Origin: Thiorhodococcus sp.
GTDB lineage: Bacteria > Pseudomonadota > Gammaproteobacteria > Chromatiales > Chromatiaceae
Direction: 5' to 3'
DNA: 55,321 nt
Assembly: GCA_029257385.1 (NCBI GenBank)
Contig: JARIBS010000135.1
Location: forward strand, 1-55,321
The notes under the pieces were generated by a model. It saw nothing but the letters and a program-made list of their open reading frames with translations. It had not been told where the DNA came from and did no database searches. Position numbers and translations under genes: made by a program. Shown here in pieces: positions 9,150-18,684 of the stretch; within the stretch, counting starts at the first letter, position 1, and each line of letters opens with the position of its first letter.

Positions 9150-12100
9150 CACGTCTTGTCGCCATTTGTTGCTGCTAGCGGTTCTGGCGTCGGTTGCTTG
9201 GACGGGCGTCGCCTGGGGCAGCTCGGCGCGGCTGGTGACCTTCGGGTCCGAGGCGCCGCCTGGCAAGGGTGACGACGACTTTACCGAGGAAATCCATATC
9301 CGAGTTCCAGAAGATGCACCGGATCAACTCTATCTGCGCATCTTCGATCCTGACGTCGGTGGCGTGGAAGACGAGCCCAGCGGTCATTGGAATACACGCA
9401 CGCGCTTTGCGCTTTTCGGCGCCGTAGGCGACGCAACCAGCGGGCGTGCCGACGGGCTGCTGGCCGAGCGCGTCTTCGGCGTGGACCCCACCACGGATGG
9501 GCTCTGGTATACGTTCGCGCGGATCGCGCCGGGGCAGGGCCGGGCGGTCGACGGCGCCCGGGTGTTCCGGCTGCTTGTACAGGGTCTGGAAGGCGACGAC
9601 GGCAACCTGTTCGACATCGCCATCAGCACCGAGCCGGATGCCAATTCACCGGTTGCCGGAGCTGTGCTGCTCGCTGAACGGCCCACGATCTCCGTGCCAC
9701 CGGGGCGGGAGCGCTTTGCCGAAGCGCGCTTCGAGATCCCCGCCGCAACGACGGCCATCAGGATTCGCAACTTCGATCTCGACGGTGCGCGCATTGCGCT
9801 GGAGATGCCGTTTGTCGGTCGGCAAGACCTGGATCCGTCGGGCGATGCGGACTGGCGCGAGCAGGTCGTCGCGCTCGAGCCGGACCAGTCCGCCCGACCC
9901 GCCGCGATCCTGGTCCAGGGTGGTCGCAGACTGCTCAACGACATCGTGCTTGAGGTCCTGGATCAGGACGGCCGGCGCCTGCCCTTCCAGCTTCCGGTCA
10001 GGATGGAGCCGTCCGCCAACGCGCCGGTCCCGCAGATTGGTTACGATCTGTTGGCCGATTGTCGCAGCGTCGCCTTCGATGCCAGCGCATCGGATGGCGC
10101 CGGGAATGTCATCACCGAGTATCGCTGGGACTTCGGTGACGGAAATCTGGGCAGTGGCGAGCGTGTCCGCCATGCCTATGCCCGGCCCGGTACTTATCCG
10201 GTCGTCCTGAAGGTGATCGACGATTCCGGGCGCGTCCTCGACCGTGCGCGCACCGCGATCGAGGTCAAGATCAACCATGCCCCGGAAGCCGTCCCAGGGC
10301 CGAGTCGCACCGCCGCGCCAGAGGAGCGGCTGCGCTTCGACGCAGCGGCGTCCAGCGATCCGGACGGGCGCATCATCGGCTATGTCTGGGACTTCGGCGA
10401 TGGTCAAGGCGCGACGGGAATTGCTGTCGAGCACACTTACGCTGAGCCTGGTCGCTACCGGGTCTCGCTGGTGGTCGAGGACGATGGTCCGGGACCCTGC
10501 ACCCGCGCCGAGGGCTTCACGGAGATTTGGGTCAATGCTGCGCCGCAGGCCGAGGCCGGCCCGGATCAGGCGGCATCGGTGGGCCAGCGTCTGCAGTTCG
10601 ATGCCGGTGGTAGTCGCGACGATGACGGACAGATCGTGCGTTACGCTTGGGATTTCGGCGATGGCGCACAGGCCGATGGGCAAGTCGTCGAACATCACTA
10701 CGCAGCCCCCGGTCGCTACCAGGTGACACTGCGTGTGGCCGACGATGCCGGTGTCGGCAACAGCGGCGCGGAGGATCGGCTCGGCGTGTGGGTCAACGAT
10801 CCACCCGTCGCCCTGATCAAAGCAGCACGGCGCGGCGCGATTGGCGAGTTGCTGCGCTTCGACGCCACCGGCTCCAGCGACCCGGACGGCGAGCTGAGCG
10901 AGTATCACTGGGATTTCGGCGATGGCACCCAGGGACTCGGGGCCGAGGTCACGCACGCCTACCAGCGCCCAGGCGTCTATGTGGTCAAGCTACGCGTGCG
11001 CGACGATTCCGCAACTGACTCGGCGACCGACGAGAGCGAACTAAGCCTGATCATTAACGATCCGCCGGTTGCCGACGCGGGTCCAGATCAATGGGTGACG
11101 GCTAGTAAGGTGCGCTTCGATGGCAGCGGCTCGCACGACCCAGACGGCCAGATTCGATCCTGGCTATGGGATTTCGGGGACGGTGCGCGTGGCGAGGGAC
11201 CCACACCGAGCCATGTCTATGCCCTGCCTGGCGATTACCGGGTCGTGCTCAGTGTCACCGATGATTCGGGCACGGCTTCCGCGACCGTCCGCGACGAGAT
11301 GCTGGTGCGCATCAACGCCGCACCCGTGGCGGACGCCGGGCCGGATCAGCTCGCCGCGCCGGGTCAGGTCATCACTTTCGACGGTTCGGGTTCATTAGAC
11401 CCCGACGGCACTGTCGTCGAATATCTGTGGGACTTCGGTGACGGCACTCTGGCGAGCGGAGCGCGTGTCAGCCATACCTACGCGCAACCCGGTCGATACG
11501 GCGTCGACCTTGAGGTCCGGGACGATTCCGGGCACCCGAAGGCTTTCGGTAGCGCGGATGCGCGCGTTTTGGTGAACGCCGCGCCCGTGGCGGTCGCCGG
11601 TCCCGACCGTCTCGTCGCACCAGGCCAAGCGTTCGAGCTAGACGCAGGCGGCTCTTATGATCCGGACGGGCGGGTGGTCTCTCATCAGTGGCGCTTCAGC
11701 GATGACTCGGCCCCCTTGGACGGCGCCGAGGTGAACCTAACGCTTGCCGAGCCCGGAGTCGTAACCGCCACACTTGAGGTGACGGACGACAGCGGCGCGG
11801 TCAATGGTCAGGCTCGCGATGAGGTCACGATTCGGGTCAATCATCCGCCAACCGCCGTTCTGGAGGGGCTTGTCCAGGGGTGCGAAACGTTGGTTACGCT
11901 CGACGGGCGCGCTTCGCATGATCCGGATGGAGATCGGCTCGGCTTCACCTGGGACTTCGGCGACGGCAGCGCGCCCGGTCAGGGCGCAACGCCCAGACAT
12001 CGTTTCGCGCAGGGTGGACGCTATCCGGTGACGCTGCTGGTCGATGACGGGACCGGGCTAGACAATGCCACGGATACGGCCGCGAGCGAGGTCTGGATAC

Positions 12101-13977
12101 ATCGCTCGCCGATCGCGATCGCTGAGGCACCGGCGCTGGCGTGTGCCGGCGAGGTGGTGCTTTTCAACGGCAGCCGGTCCAGCGATCCGGACGGTGGCGC
12201 GCTCCTCTACGTCTGGGACTTCGGTGACGGGACCGGTGCCCAGGAGGCGAGTCCTGTCAAAAACTACCCCAGGGGCGGCCACTATGCCGTCACCCTGAGC
12301 GTGCGCGACGACTCGGCGCTGGCCTGCAACCAGGCTAGGGATCGCATCGCCGTGACGGTCGCCGATGCGCCCGTCGCTGTCGCGGGCGAGGATCTGAGCG
12401 TGTGCGCCGGTGCTCCCGTGCGCTTCGACGGCAGCGCCTCGCGTGACTTCGATGGGGTCGTCAACAGCTATCAGTGGGACTTCGGGGACGGCAGCCAGGG
12501 AGGCGGTGCGCAACCGACGCATATCTACACCGGCGCCGGCACCTATCTGGCAAAGCTCGTGATCACCGGCGATCAGGTTGGAGAATGTGACAACCGCAAT
12601 AGCGACACGCTGCGGGTCGAGGTGCTGGACGCACCGCGCATCGCCATCCAGGGACCGGCACAGATCGCGCTGGAGACCGAGATCGCGCTCGCGGCCATCC
12701 CAACGGACGCGGGCGCCTTGAGCGTGGGACTTGCCTACCGCTGGGATTTCGGAGACGGGCAGAGCGGCGAGGGCATCGAGGTCGCACATCGCTACCAGGA
12801 GCCTGGCCGCTACCAGGTCAGGCTCACCGTCGACGACGGCCGTGACGGGGCTTGCAGCCGCGCCGAGCGTGTGCACTCGCTGTTGGTGAACGCGCCGCCG
12901 CGCGCGGTCGGCGGCGCGGATCGGGAGGTCGCGGTGGGCGAGCGGCTGATTCTCGATGGCTCGGACAGCCTGGATCCCGATGGCGTCATCGCTCGCTACC
13001 AATGGGATTTCGGCGATGGCGAGCAGGCCGAGGGCGTCGAGGTCGCGCATCGTTACGCAGAACCCGGCATCTATGTCGCCGAGCTGCGTGTGACCGACAA
13101 CACCGATCTCGCAAACAATCAGGATCGCGACGAGGTCCGGGTGCGGGTGAATGCCGCGCCCATTCCCGTGATCGCCTGGACGCCCGAGGTGCCCTGTGCG
13201 GGCGAGCAGATCGCTTTCGATGGGCGTGGATCCCAGGACCCCGACGGTATCCTGACGCGCTGGACCTGGGCGTTCGGCGACGCCGACGAAACCCAAGCCG
13301 ATGGCGATCAGGTCACGCATGCCTTCGAGCGGCCGGGCCGCCACGGTGTCGCCCTGCGCGTCACGGATGATCGCGACGTCTCCAACTCAAGCGCCACGCG
13401 CTTGAGCGAGATCCAGGTCAATCGCCCGCCGGTGGCCCGGATCGCCGGTCCGATCAAGGGCTGTCCTGGACAGCCGATCGGTTTCGACGCTTCTGGCTCG
13501 CTGGATCCGGATGGGACGATCGAGACCTATCGATGGTCGTTCGGCGACGACAGCCAGGGCGGTGGTCCGACGCCTAGTCATGTCTACGACGCACCGGGTC
13601 GCTACCCGGTTATGCTGAGCGTCACCGACGACTCGGGCAGCGCTTGCGCGGCTGGTGAGGCGCGTGCGCAGGCAGCTATCAATGGCGCGCCGATCGCGAA
13701 GATCGGTGTTTCCTCGCGTATCTCCTACCTGGAGGGCACCCATGACGCCATCCGCTTTGATGCGAGCGGTTCCACTGATCCGGATGGCGACCCGCTCATC
13801 CATGCCTGGGACTTCGGCGACGGACACACCGGGCGTGGTTCCAAGGTGACGCACGCATTCACCGAGCCTGGCCGTCACAGGGTTAGATTGACGTCTCGGG
13901 ACGACTCGGGGACAGGCTGCGCGCAAGGGGTCGATGAAGTCGAGATCCGCATCGAACGCTCCAGGGGTTTGCGTTGA
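9142..13977 (+). CDS. Large exported PKD-repeat protein
   Basis: This 1611-residue protein has a signal peptide (about 1-26), an N-terminal beta-rich region to about 290, and then about 15 PKD domains to the C-terminus. Each repeat shows the (Y/W)xWDFGDG signature (for example YRWDFGDG, YVWDFGDG), with two or three degenerate copies such as HQWRFSDD and WTWAFGDA. No C-terminal sorting or anchor segment is seen. The start is a TTG at 9142 preceded by GGAGG eight bases upstream, inside the end of the LysM gene; this makes translational coupling likely. PKD arrays are extracellular spacers in adhesins, proteases and S-layer-like proteins; no catalytic domain is recognised here, so a structural or adhesive role is inferred. 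Confidence 0.85.
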   Translation: MIDTSCRHLLLLAVLASVAWTGVAWGSSARLVTFGSEAPPGKGDDDFTEEIHIRVPEDAPDQLYLRIFDPDVGGVEDEPSGHWNTRTRFALFGAVGDATSGRADGLLAERVFGVDPTTDGLWYTFARIAPGQGRAVDGARVFRLLVQGLEGDDGNLFDIAISTEPDANSPVAGAVLLAERPTISVPPGRERFAEARFEIPAATTAIRIRNFDLDGARIALEMPFVGRQDLDPSGDADWREQVVALEPDQSARPAAILVQGGRRLLNDIVLEVLDQDGRRLPFQLPVRMEPSANAPVPQIGYDLLADCRSVAFDASASDGAGNVITEYRWDFGDGNLGSGERVRHAYARPGTYPVVLKVIDDSGRVLDRARTAIEVKINHAPEAVPGPSRTAAPEERLRFDAAASSDPDGRIIGYVWDFGDGQGATGIAVEHTYAEPGRYRVSLVVEDDGPGPCTRAEGFTEIWVNAAPQAEAGPDQAASVGQRLQFDAGGSRDDDGQIVRYAWDFGDGAQADGQVVEHHYAAPGRYQVTLRVADDAGVGNSGAEDRLGVWVNDPPVALIKAARRGAIGELLRFDATGSSDPDGELSEYHWDFGDGTQGLGAEVTHAYQRPGVYVVKLRVRDDSATDSATDESELSLIINDPPVADAGPDQWVTASKVRFDGSGSHDPDGQIRSWLWDFGDGARGEGPTPSHVYALPGDYRVVLSVTDDSGTASATVRDEMLVRINAAPVADAGPDQLAAPGQVITFDGSGSLDPDGTVVEYLWDFGDGTLASGARVSHTYAQPGRYGVDLEVRDDSGHPKAFGSADARVLVNAAPVAVAGPDRLVAPGQAFELDAGGSYDPDGRVVSHQWRFSDDSAPLDGAEVNLTLAEPGVVTATLEVTDDSGAVNGQARDEVTIRVNHPPTAVLEGLVQGCETLVTLDGRASHDPDGDRLGFTWDFGDGSAPGQGATPRHRFAQGGRYPVTLLVDDGTGLDNATDTAASEVWIHRSPIAIAEAPALACAGEVVLFNGSRSSDPDGGALLYVWDFGDGTGAQEASPVKNYPRGGHYAVTLSVRDDSALACNQARDRIAVTVADAPVAVAGEDLSVCAGAPVRFDGSASRDFDGVVNSYQWDFGDGSQGGGAQPTHIYTGAGTYLAKLVITGDQVGECDNRNSDTLRVEVLDAPRIAIQGPAQIALETEIALAAIPTDAGALSVGLAYRWDFGDGQSGEGIEVAHRYQEPGRYQVRLTVDDGRDGACSRAERVHSLLVNAPPRAVGGADREVAVGERLILDGSDSLDPDGVIARYQWDFGDGEQAEGVEVAHRYAEPGIYVAELRVTDNTDLANNQDRDEVRVRVNAAPIPVIAWTPEVPCAGEQIAFDGRGSQDPDGILTRWTWAFGDADETQADGDQVTHAFERPGRHGVALRVTDDRDVSNSSATRLSEIQVNRPPVARIAGPIKGCPGQPIGFDASGSLDPDGTIETYRWSFGDDSQGGGPTPSHVYDAPGRYPVMLSVTDDSGSACAAGEARAQAAINGAPIAKIGVSSRISYLEGTHDAIRFDASGSTDPDGDPLIHAWDFGDGHTGRGSKVTHAFTEPGRHRVRLTSRDDSGTGCAQGVDEVEIRIERSRGLR

Positions 13978-15150
13978 TCAGGAGGCGATGACGACCCGGT
14001 TGCGCCCTTCGTGTTTGGCGCGATAGAGGGCGGCATCGGCGGCCTTGATGAGATCTTCGGGGATATTGTGCGCGTTCGGCGCGAGTTCGGCGGCACCGAG
14101 GCTGATGGTGACCCACTCGGAGATCGGCGAGTCTGGGTGCGCAATGTGCAGCGACTCAATATCCTCGCGCACCCGCTCGGCGATCACCCCGGCATCAATC
14201 TCGCTGGTGTTGGGCAGCAGAAACGCGAACTCCTCGCCGCCGATCCGCGCGGCCAGATCGCCTGGACGCCTGGCCGCCGTGGCCATGGATTCGGCAACCT
14301 GCTTGAGACAGACGTCTCCCGCAGGGTGTCCGAGCGTATCGTTGTAGCGCTTGAAGTAGTCGATATCGGCGATGAGGACCGACAGATGCGTATGCGTGCG
14401 CTGAGCGCGCTTCCATTCGTTCGTCAGTGCCTCCTCGAAGAGACGCCGATTGGCGATCTCAGTCAGGGGGTCCATCCTCGCCAGCAGGGCCTGTTGCTGC
14501 TGTTGTTCGATCGAGGAGTCGAGTTGGAGACGCAGCTCGATCGATTCACGAAAGACGCGGCTGAACCGATGAGAAGACACCAGCATGATGGCCATGAAGA
14601 ATAGCAACAAAAGCGCCATCACCAACACGATGTGGTCGGATGAGCTGAGGAGCCGGACCAGGATCGGGAGGCCGACTGGAATTGCGTAGAGCGCGAAGAC
14701 CAGTGGGAGTGATGATAGTAGCGGCAAGGCGCCAGCGATCATACCGCCGAGCGCGAAGGCCAGGAAGGTCTGATGGGGGATCGAGTCGGGATGAAAGAGC
14801 AGGATGCCGGCCGCTCCCCACGCCAGGCCAGCGCCAAGCGCCCCAAGCAAGAACAGATTGCCCCAAGTGGCTGTGCTCCTCGCGCCTTTGCGGACTGGAT
14901 CACGGAAGCCGCTGAGCATCACGTGGCGCAGCAGTGTCACCGAATAGACAGCGGTGAGCCAGATGAGCAGGGTCCGATGATCGAGATCGTTCCAAAAGAC
15001 CGCCACCAGGATCAACGCATTGCCAACATTGGCCAGCGTCGAGATCGGAAGCTGCCTAAAAGCATGCTCTACCTGAAGGGCGAGGACGCCCTCGGCCAAC
15101 CGGGTACTTGGTGTTTGCAGCTTCATCACTGAATGCCTCGTCGGCGCCAT
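13978..15150 (-). CDS. Integral membrane diguanylate cyclase (GGDEF)
   Basis: This 390-residue protein has an N-terminal membrane region of about five or six helices (roughly residues 35-205) followed by a GGDEF domain that starts MDPLTEIANRRLFEEAL and holds an intact GGEEF active site preceded by RPGD, a classical RxxD product-inhibition site. It should make c-di-GMP. It is convergent with the PKD gene: the two stop codons are adjacent at 13977/13978. The start is uncertain; an ATG eight codons in (MKLQTPS) is also possible. Together with the GGDEF-EAL gene at 4.2 kb it brackets the PKD/LysM pair with c-di-GMP enzymes. Confidence 0.9.
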   Translation of the reverse strand: MAPTRHSVMKLQTPSTRLAEGVLALQVEHAFRQLPISTLANVGNALILVAVFWNDLDHRTLLIWLTAVYSVTLLRHVMLSGFRDPVRKGARSTATWGNLFLLGALGAGLAWGAAGILLFHPDSIPHQTFLAFALGGMIAGALPLLSSLPLVFALYAIPVGLPILVRLLSSSDHIVLVMALLLLFFMAIMLVSSHRFSRVFRESIELRLQLDSSIEQQQQQALLARMDPLTEIANRRLFEEALTNEWKRAQRTHTHLSVLIADIDYFKRYNDTLGHPAGDVCLKQVAESMATAARRPGDLAARIGGEEFAFLLPNTSEIDAGVIAERVREDIESLHIAHPDSPISEWVTISLGAAELAPNAHNIPEDLIKAADAALYRAKHEGRNRVVIAS

Positions 15151-15230
15151 GGGGCGATGCTCAGAGGTTTTCGGGTAGGTTCCGTCCTGGATGTTGCGTT
15201 CTCCAGCTCACTGGAGCGAAATCGGTGCGC

Positions 15231-15431
15231 TTAGCGCGCCTGACGGTAGGCATCCATCTCATCGAGCGAGAGATGGCGCGCCTCGTCCTCGAGCATGACT
15301 GGGATATCGTCGCGGATCGGGTAGGCGAGCTGAGCCGACAGCGAGATGAGTTCGCCGCGCTCCTTGTCGAGAATCAGCGGGCCTTTGGTCAGAGGGCAGA
15401 CGAGGATGTCGAGGAGTTTCTTGTCCAGCAT
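15231..15431 (-). CDS. Trm112/YcaR-family small protein
   Basis: This 66-residue protein begins [19 protein letters not shown] and contains the [10 protein letters not shown] motif, both hallmarks of the Trm112-like (YcaR, UPF0434) family. The usual zinc-binding pairs of cysteines are reduced to one Cys in the CPL motif, as is common in the bacterial form. Related proteins accompany lpxK or kdsB and act as small partners of methyltransferases, but the role in bacteria is not settled. The ATG at 15431 is chosen because GGAG sits nine bases upstream and the family begins here; an upstream frame extension is not supported. Confidence 0.85.
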   Translation of the reverse strand: MLDKKLLDILVCPLTKGPLILDKERGELISLSAQLAYPIRDDIPVMLEDEARHLSLDEMDAYRQAR

Positions 15432-15550
15432 GGTTGATTGCTCCGCAGAGAGATATATCTGAGTCCAGTCGTTAAAGTGTAACCGCCAGGCGCGGCTGTG
15501 GGTATCCAAAGCGTGTCGCGCACCGAGCAAACAACGAGGATCGATGGATC

Positions 15551-17068
15551 ATGTCGCGACCTTCATCTGGAATTTTGGCTGCTACGCTGGCACTGGCGAT
15601 CCTTGCCCTCGCGGCGGTTGCAATCGCCCTCTGGCACCTTGGCTCGGCGACCGATGGGTTGGTGGTCAAGCATGCGCGCGTCGGCACGGTGCCGGTGACG
15701 CTCTACCGCCCGGTCTCCGAGACGCCGGCCCCGGCGGTGGTGATCGCCCACGGGTTTGCCGGTTCCCAGCAACTGATGCAGCCCTACGCCGTCACGTTAG
15801 CCAGAAACGGTTATATCGTCGTCACCTTCGATTTTGCCGGCCATGGCCGCAATGGGGCTCCTTTCGTGGCGAACCTGATGGATCAGGACAAGCGTCTGAG
15901 CGTGCTGCTCGACGGGCTGGAGCCGGCGATCAATTTCGCGCTGGCGCAGCCTGGCAGCGATGGTCGTCTGGCGTTGATCGGACACTCCATGGCCGGTGAC
16001 GTGCTGGCGCGCTATGCTCAGGCCCACTCTGAGCGCGTCGGCGCCATGGTGTTGATCTCACCCTATCTCTCGGATCAGACCCAAAGCGCCGAGCTGGAGA
16101 ATCTGCTGTTGATCTACGGCGCGCTCGAACCGGAAATGCTCCGCCAACAGGGGCGCGCGATGTTGGCCGAGGCCGATGGCAACCGACGGGCGCTGGTGTT
16201 CGCCGAGGGCGTCGAGCATATCGGCGTTCTTTACAGCGGGGCGGGGCTTAGCGCCGCGCGTGACTGGCTCGATCAGACTTTCGGCCGAACGGGCGGTGGG
16301 TTCATTGATCAGCGCGGGCCGTGGCTCGGGCTACTCTATCTTGGCCTGATTGTGCTCGCCTGGCCGCTTGCACGGCTCTTGCCGCGAGTGGCTGTACGCC
16401 CGGCGGGCGCGGGTTTGCCCTGGCGGTTGCTGCTGCCGGTCGCGCTCGCTGCGGCGGTGCTCACGCCGCTGATCCTGTGGAAACTGCCGAGCGATTTCCT
16501 GCCGATCCTGATCGGCGATTATCTGGCGCTGCATTTCGCGCTCTATGGCCTGATCACATTCGCGGGGCTGTGGTTGATCCGCCGGGCTGCGCCGACGCTG
16601 CCCGGCAAACCGATCCAGCGAGATTTCAACCTCGGTCGCTTCGTTCTGGCCGCGAGCGCGGTGACGCTCTACGCGGCCCTGGCTTTCGGCGTACCGGCCG
16701 ATCGCTTCGTCACGAGCCTGGCCCCCGGCGCCGAGCGCATCGTCATTCTGGCCGTGATGCTGGTCGGAACGCTGAGCTATTTTCTTGCCGATGAGTGGCT
16801 GACCCGGGGCGAGGGTGCGGCGCGCGGCGGCTATGCGCTGACCAAGGTGCTGTTTCTGCTCTCGCTCATGCTGGCGATTGTGTTGAATCTTCAGGAGTTG
16901 TTCTTTCTCGTCATCATCGTGCCGGCGATCCTGCTGCTGTTTGTGGTCTACGGCCTGATGAGCGGCTGGGTGAATGCGCGCACCCGCCACCCCTGGGTCG
17001 GCGCCACGGCCAATGCCGTGGTCTTCGCGCTCGCGACCAGCGTGACCTTTCCCATTGTTGGCGCCTGA
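15551..17068 (+). CDS. Membrane-bound alpha/beta hydrolase
   Basis: This 505-residue protein has an N-terminal transmembrane helix (about 8-30), an alpha/beta-hydrolase domain (about 45-250) and a C-terminal membrane domain of several helices (about 258-500). The hydrolase part shows the HGFAGS oxyanion region, the DFAGHGRNG strand, and a GHSMAG nucleophile elbow with Ser as the likely catalytic residue; a late EHIG could supply the histidine. Substrate is unknown. It is preceded by the divergently oriented Trm112-like gene and is not obviously in an operon. Confidence 0.75.
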   Translation: MSRPSSGILAATLALAILALAAVAIALWHLGSATDGLVVKHARVGTVPVTLYRPVSETPAPAVVIAHGFAGSQQLMQPYAVTLARNGYIVVTFDFAGHGRNGAPFVANLMDQDKRLSVLLDGLEPAINFALAQPGSDGRLALIGHSMAGDVLARYAQAHSERVGAMVLISPYLSDQTQSAELENLLLIYGALEPEMLRQQGRAMLAEADGNRRALVFAEGVEHIGVLYSGAGLSAARDWLDQTFGRTGGGFIDQRGPWLGLLYLGLIVLAWPLARLLPRVAVRPAGAGLPWRLLLPVALAAAVLTPLILWKLPSDFLPILIGDYLALHFALYGLITFAGLWLIRRAAPTLPGKPIQRDFNLGRFVLAASAVTLYAALAFGVPADRFVTSLAPGAERIVILAVMLVGTLSYFLADEWLTRGEGAARGGYALTKVLFLLSLMLAIVLNLQELFFLVIIVPAILLLFVVYGLMSGWVNARTRHPWVGATANAVVFALATSVTFPIVGA

Positions 17069-17228
17069 GCCGGTTCAGAGCGGGGTAGTTGACGCTCGGA
17101 TTTAGCGTAAGATACGAAAAGCGTTATGGTTTGCTCGAGCCGCAGACGTTATTGCAGCCTGCATTCAACGCTGTTTCCAAAGGAGGAAAAACCACCCCGT
17201 CATTCACCGGCCGGAGGAGTCTCTAAAA

Positions 17229-17675
17229 ATGGACGCTTTAGTCCAGTTGCATGAACAAAATCATAAGATCACAGAGCTGTCGAACGTCTTTCTCTATCTC
17301 GTGCGCGAGCGCTCGATGTGCGATACCGATGTCGCTTGCGATGTCTTTTTCGATCTCACCAATCATGTGCGCGAGCACATGGAGTTGGTCGATCGCGATA
17401 TCTGCGGCAGGTTGATCGCCTATCCTGATCAGTCGGTGAAGAATACCGCCAACCGGTTTCTTTCCGGCTCGAACGAGATTAAGCGTATCTTCAGCGCCTA
17501 CGTCAAGCAGTGGTGCTCTCGCAAACACCATGCGCTGACGATCAACGATCATGCCTCTTTCCTGGAGGATACTGAGCAGATGTTCGCCCTGGTGATGGAT
17601 CGCCTCCAGCGCGAGACTGAGCATCTGTATCCACTGCTGAGAAAAGTCGAAGACGATCGTACAGAGGTCGCTTAA
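17229..17675 (+). CDS. Hemerythrin-like (HHE) domain protein
   Basis: This 148-residue helical protein has histidine and acidic residues spaced as in HHE/hemerythrin-like proteins: HEQNHKI near the start, HVREHMELVD about residue 45, HHALTINDHASFLEDTEQ about 98, and ETEHLYPLL near 130. A strong Shine-Dalgarno, GGAGGAG, lies nine bases before the ATG. Such proteins bind a di-iron or oxygen, or sense redox signals; the exact role is not evident. It stands alone between the hydrolase and the convergent cbiB. Confidence 0.65.
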   Translation: MDALVQLHEQNHKITELSNVFLYLVRERSMCDTDVACDVFFDLTNHVREHMELVDRDICGRLIAYPDQSVKNTANRFLSGSNEIKRIFSAYVKQWCSRKHHALTINDHASFLEDTEQMFALVMDRLQRETEHLYPLLRKVEDDRTEVA

Positions 17676-17691
17676 GCCCGCCCTCGCATCC

Positions 17692-18651
17692 TCACCAAGG
17701 CAGCACGGCGCGCAGTGGCGCGCCAGCCAGCCCCAGAATCAGCGCGAGCACAGAGCAGACCACGATCAGCGCCAGCGCGCGGCGCAGGTCATCGGCGTCC
17801 AGATCTGCCGGCCACTGCGCATCGCCCATATAGGCTTCGTTGACCAAGCGCCCATCGTGCCACACCGGGCCGATCAAGCGCACCCGCAACGCACCGGCGC
17901 AGGCCGCCTCGCTCCAGCCGGAATTGGGACTCGGCAGCAGGTCGTGATAGCGCCATGCCGATTGCAGGGCGAGCAACGGATGCAACCGCAGCAGCGCAGC
18001 CGAGAGGGCGATCAGGGGCACCGACACCCGCGCCGGGAGCCAATGCGCCAGGTCATCGCTACGTGCACCCGCCCAACCGAAACGCCGGTAACGCTCGGTC
18101 TTGTAGCCGATCATCGAGTCCAGCGTCGAGACCGCCTTGACCAGGATCAGCCCCGGCAGACCCAACAGGCACAACGCCCAGAGCGGGGTGAGCACGGCAT
18201 CGGTGAGATTCTCCGACAGGCTCTCAATGGTGGCGCGCACGAGCCCGTCGCGTTGCAGCGGTTCGGTATCGCGCCCGACCAGCAGCTTCATGTGCTCGCG
18301 TACAGCGGGGAGATCTTCCAGGTCACGCAGGACACGCCAGCCCTGCTCGGGCAGGCCGCGCAGACACAGCAGACTGTAGGCGATGTAGAGATCCCAGCCG
18401 AACGCCAGCCAGGGATGCACCAGCTCAAACGCGGCGCGTACCCCAAGCCACACAGCCAAGCCCCCCCCGACCACCAGCAGCCAGTGCGCGATGCCGCCCA
18501 GTCGTCCGTCGAGTCCGCGCGCGAACAGCCAGCGCTCACCGGCCAAGCTCAGAGCGCCGAGGAGGCGGATGGGATGGAGACGATAGACCGGATCGCCGAG
18601 CGCGATATCGAGCAGGCAGGCGCCAAGGATCAGGACAAGATGCTCGGTCAT
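17692..18651 (-). CDS. cbiB: Adenosylcobinamide-phosphate synthase CbiB/CobD
   Basis: This 319-residue membrane protein matches CbiB (CobD in aerobic nomenclature), which attaches the aminopropanol phosphate arm to adenosylcobyric acid. Family signatures are visible: LDIALGDP near the N-terminus, HPIRLLG, the RDGLVRATIESLSENLTDAV block, and STLDSMIGYK near residue 180, followed by SPNSGWSEAACAGALRV. Several hydrophobic helices agree with its inner-membrane location. It lies 33 bases downstream of cobM on the same strand and is probably co-transcribed with it. Confidence 0.95.
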   Translation of the reverse strand: MTEHLVLILGACLLDIALGDPVYRLHPIRLLGALSLAGERWLFARGLDGRLGGIAHWLLVVGGGLAVWLGVRAAFELVHPWLAFGWDLYIAYSLLCLRGLPEQGWRVLRDLEDLPAVREHMKLLVGRDTEPLQRDGLVRATIESLSENLTDAVLTPLWALCLLGLPGLILVKAVSTLDSMIGYKTERYRRFGWAGARSDDLAHWLPARVSVPLIALSAALLRLHPLLALQSAWRYHDLLPSPNSGWSEAACAGALRVRLIGPVWHDGRLVNEAYMGDAQWPADLDADDLRRALALIVVCSVLALILGLAGAPLRAVLPW

Positions 18652-18684
18652 GCCCAGCGCGACCGGTTTGCCTCGCTGCCCGTC

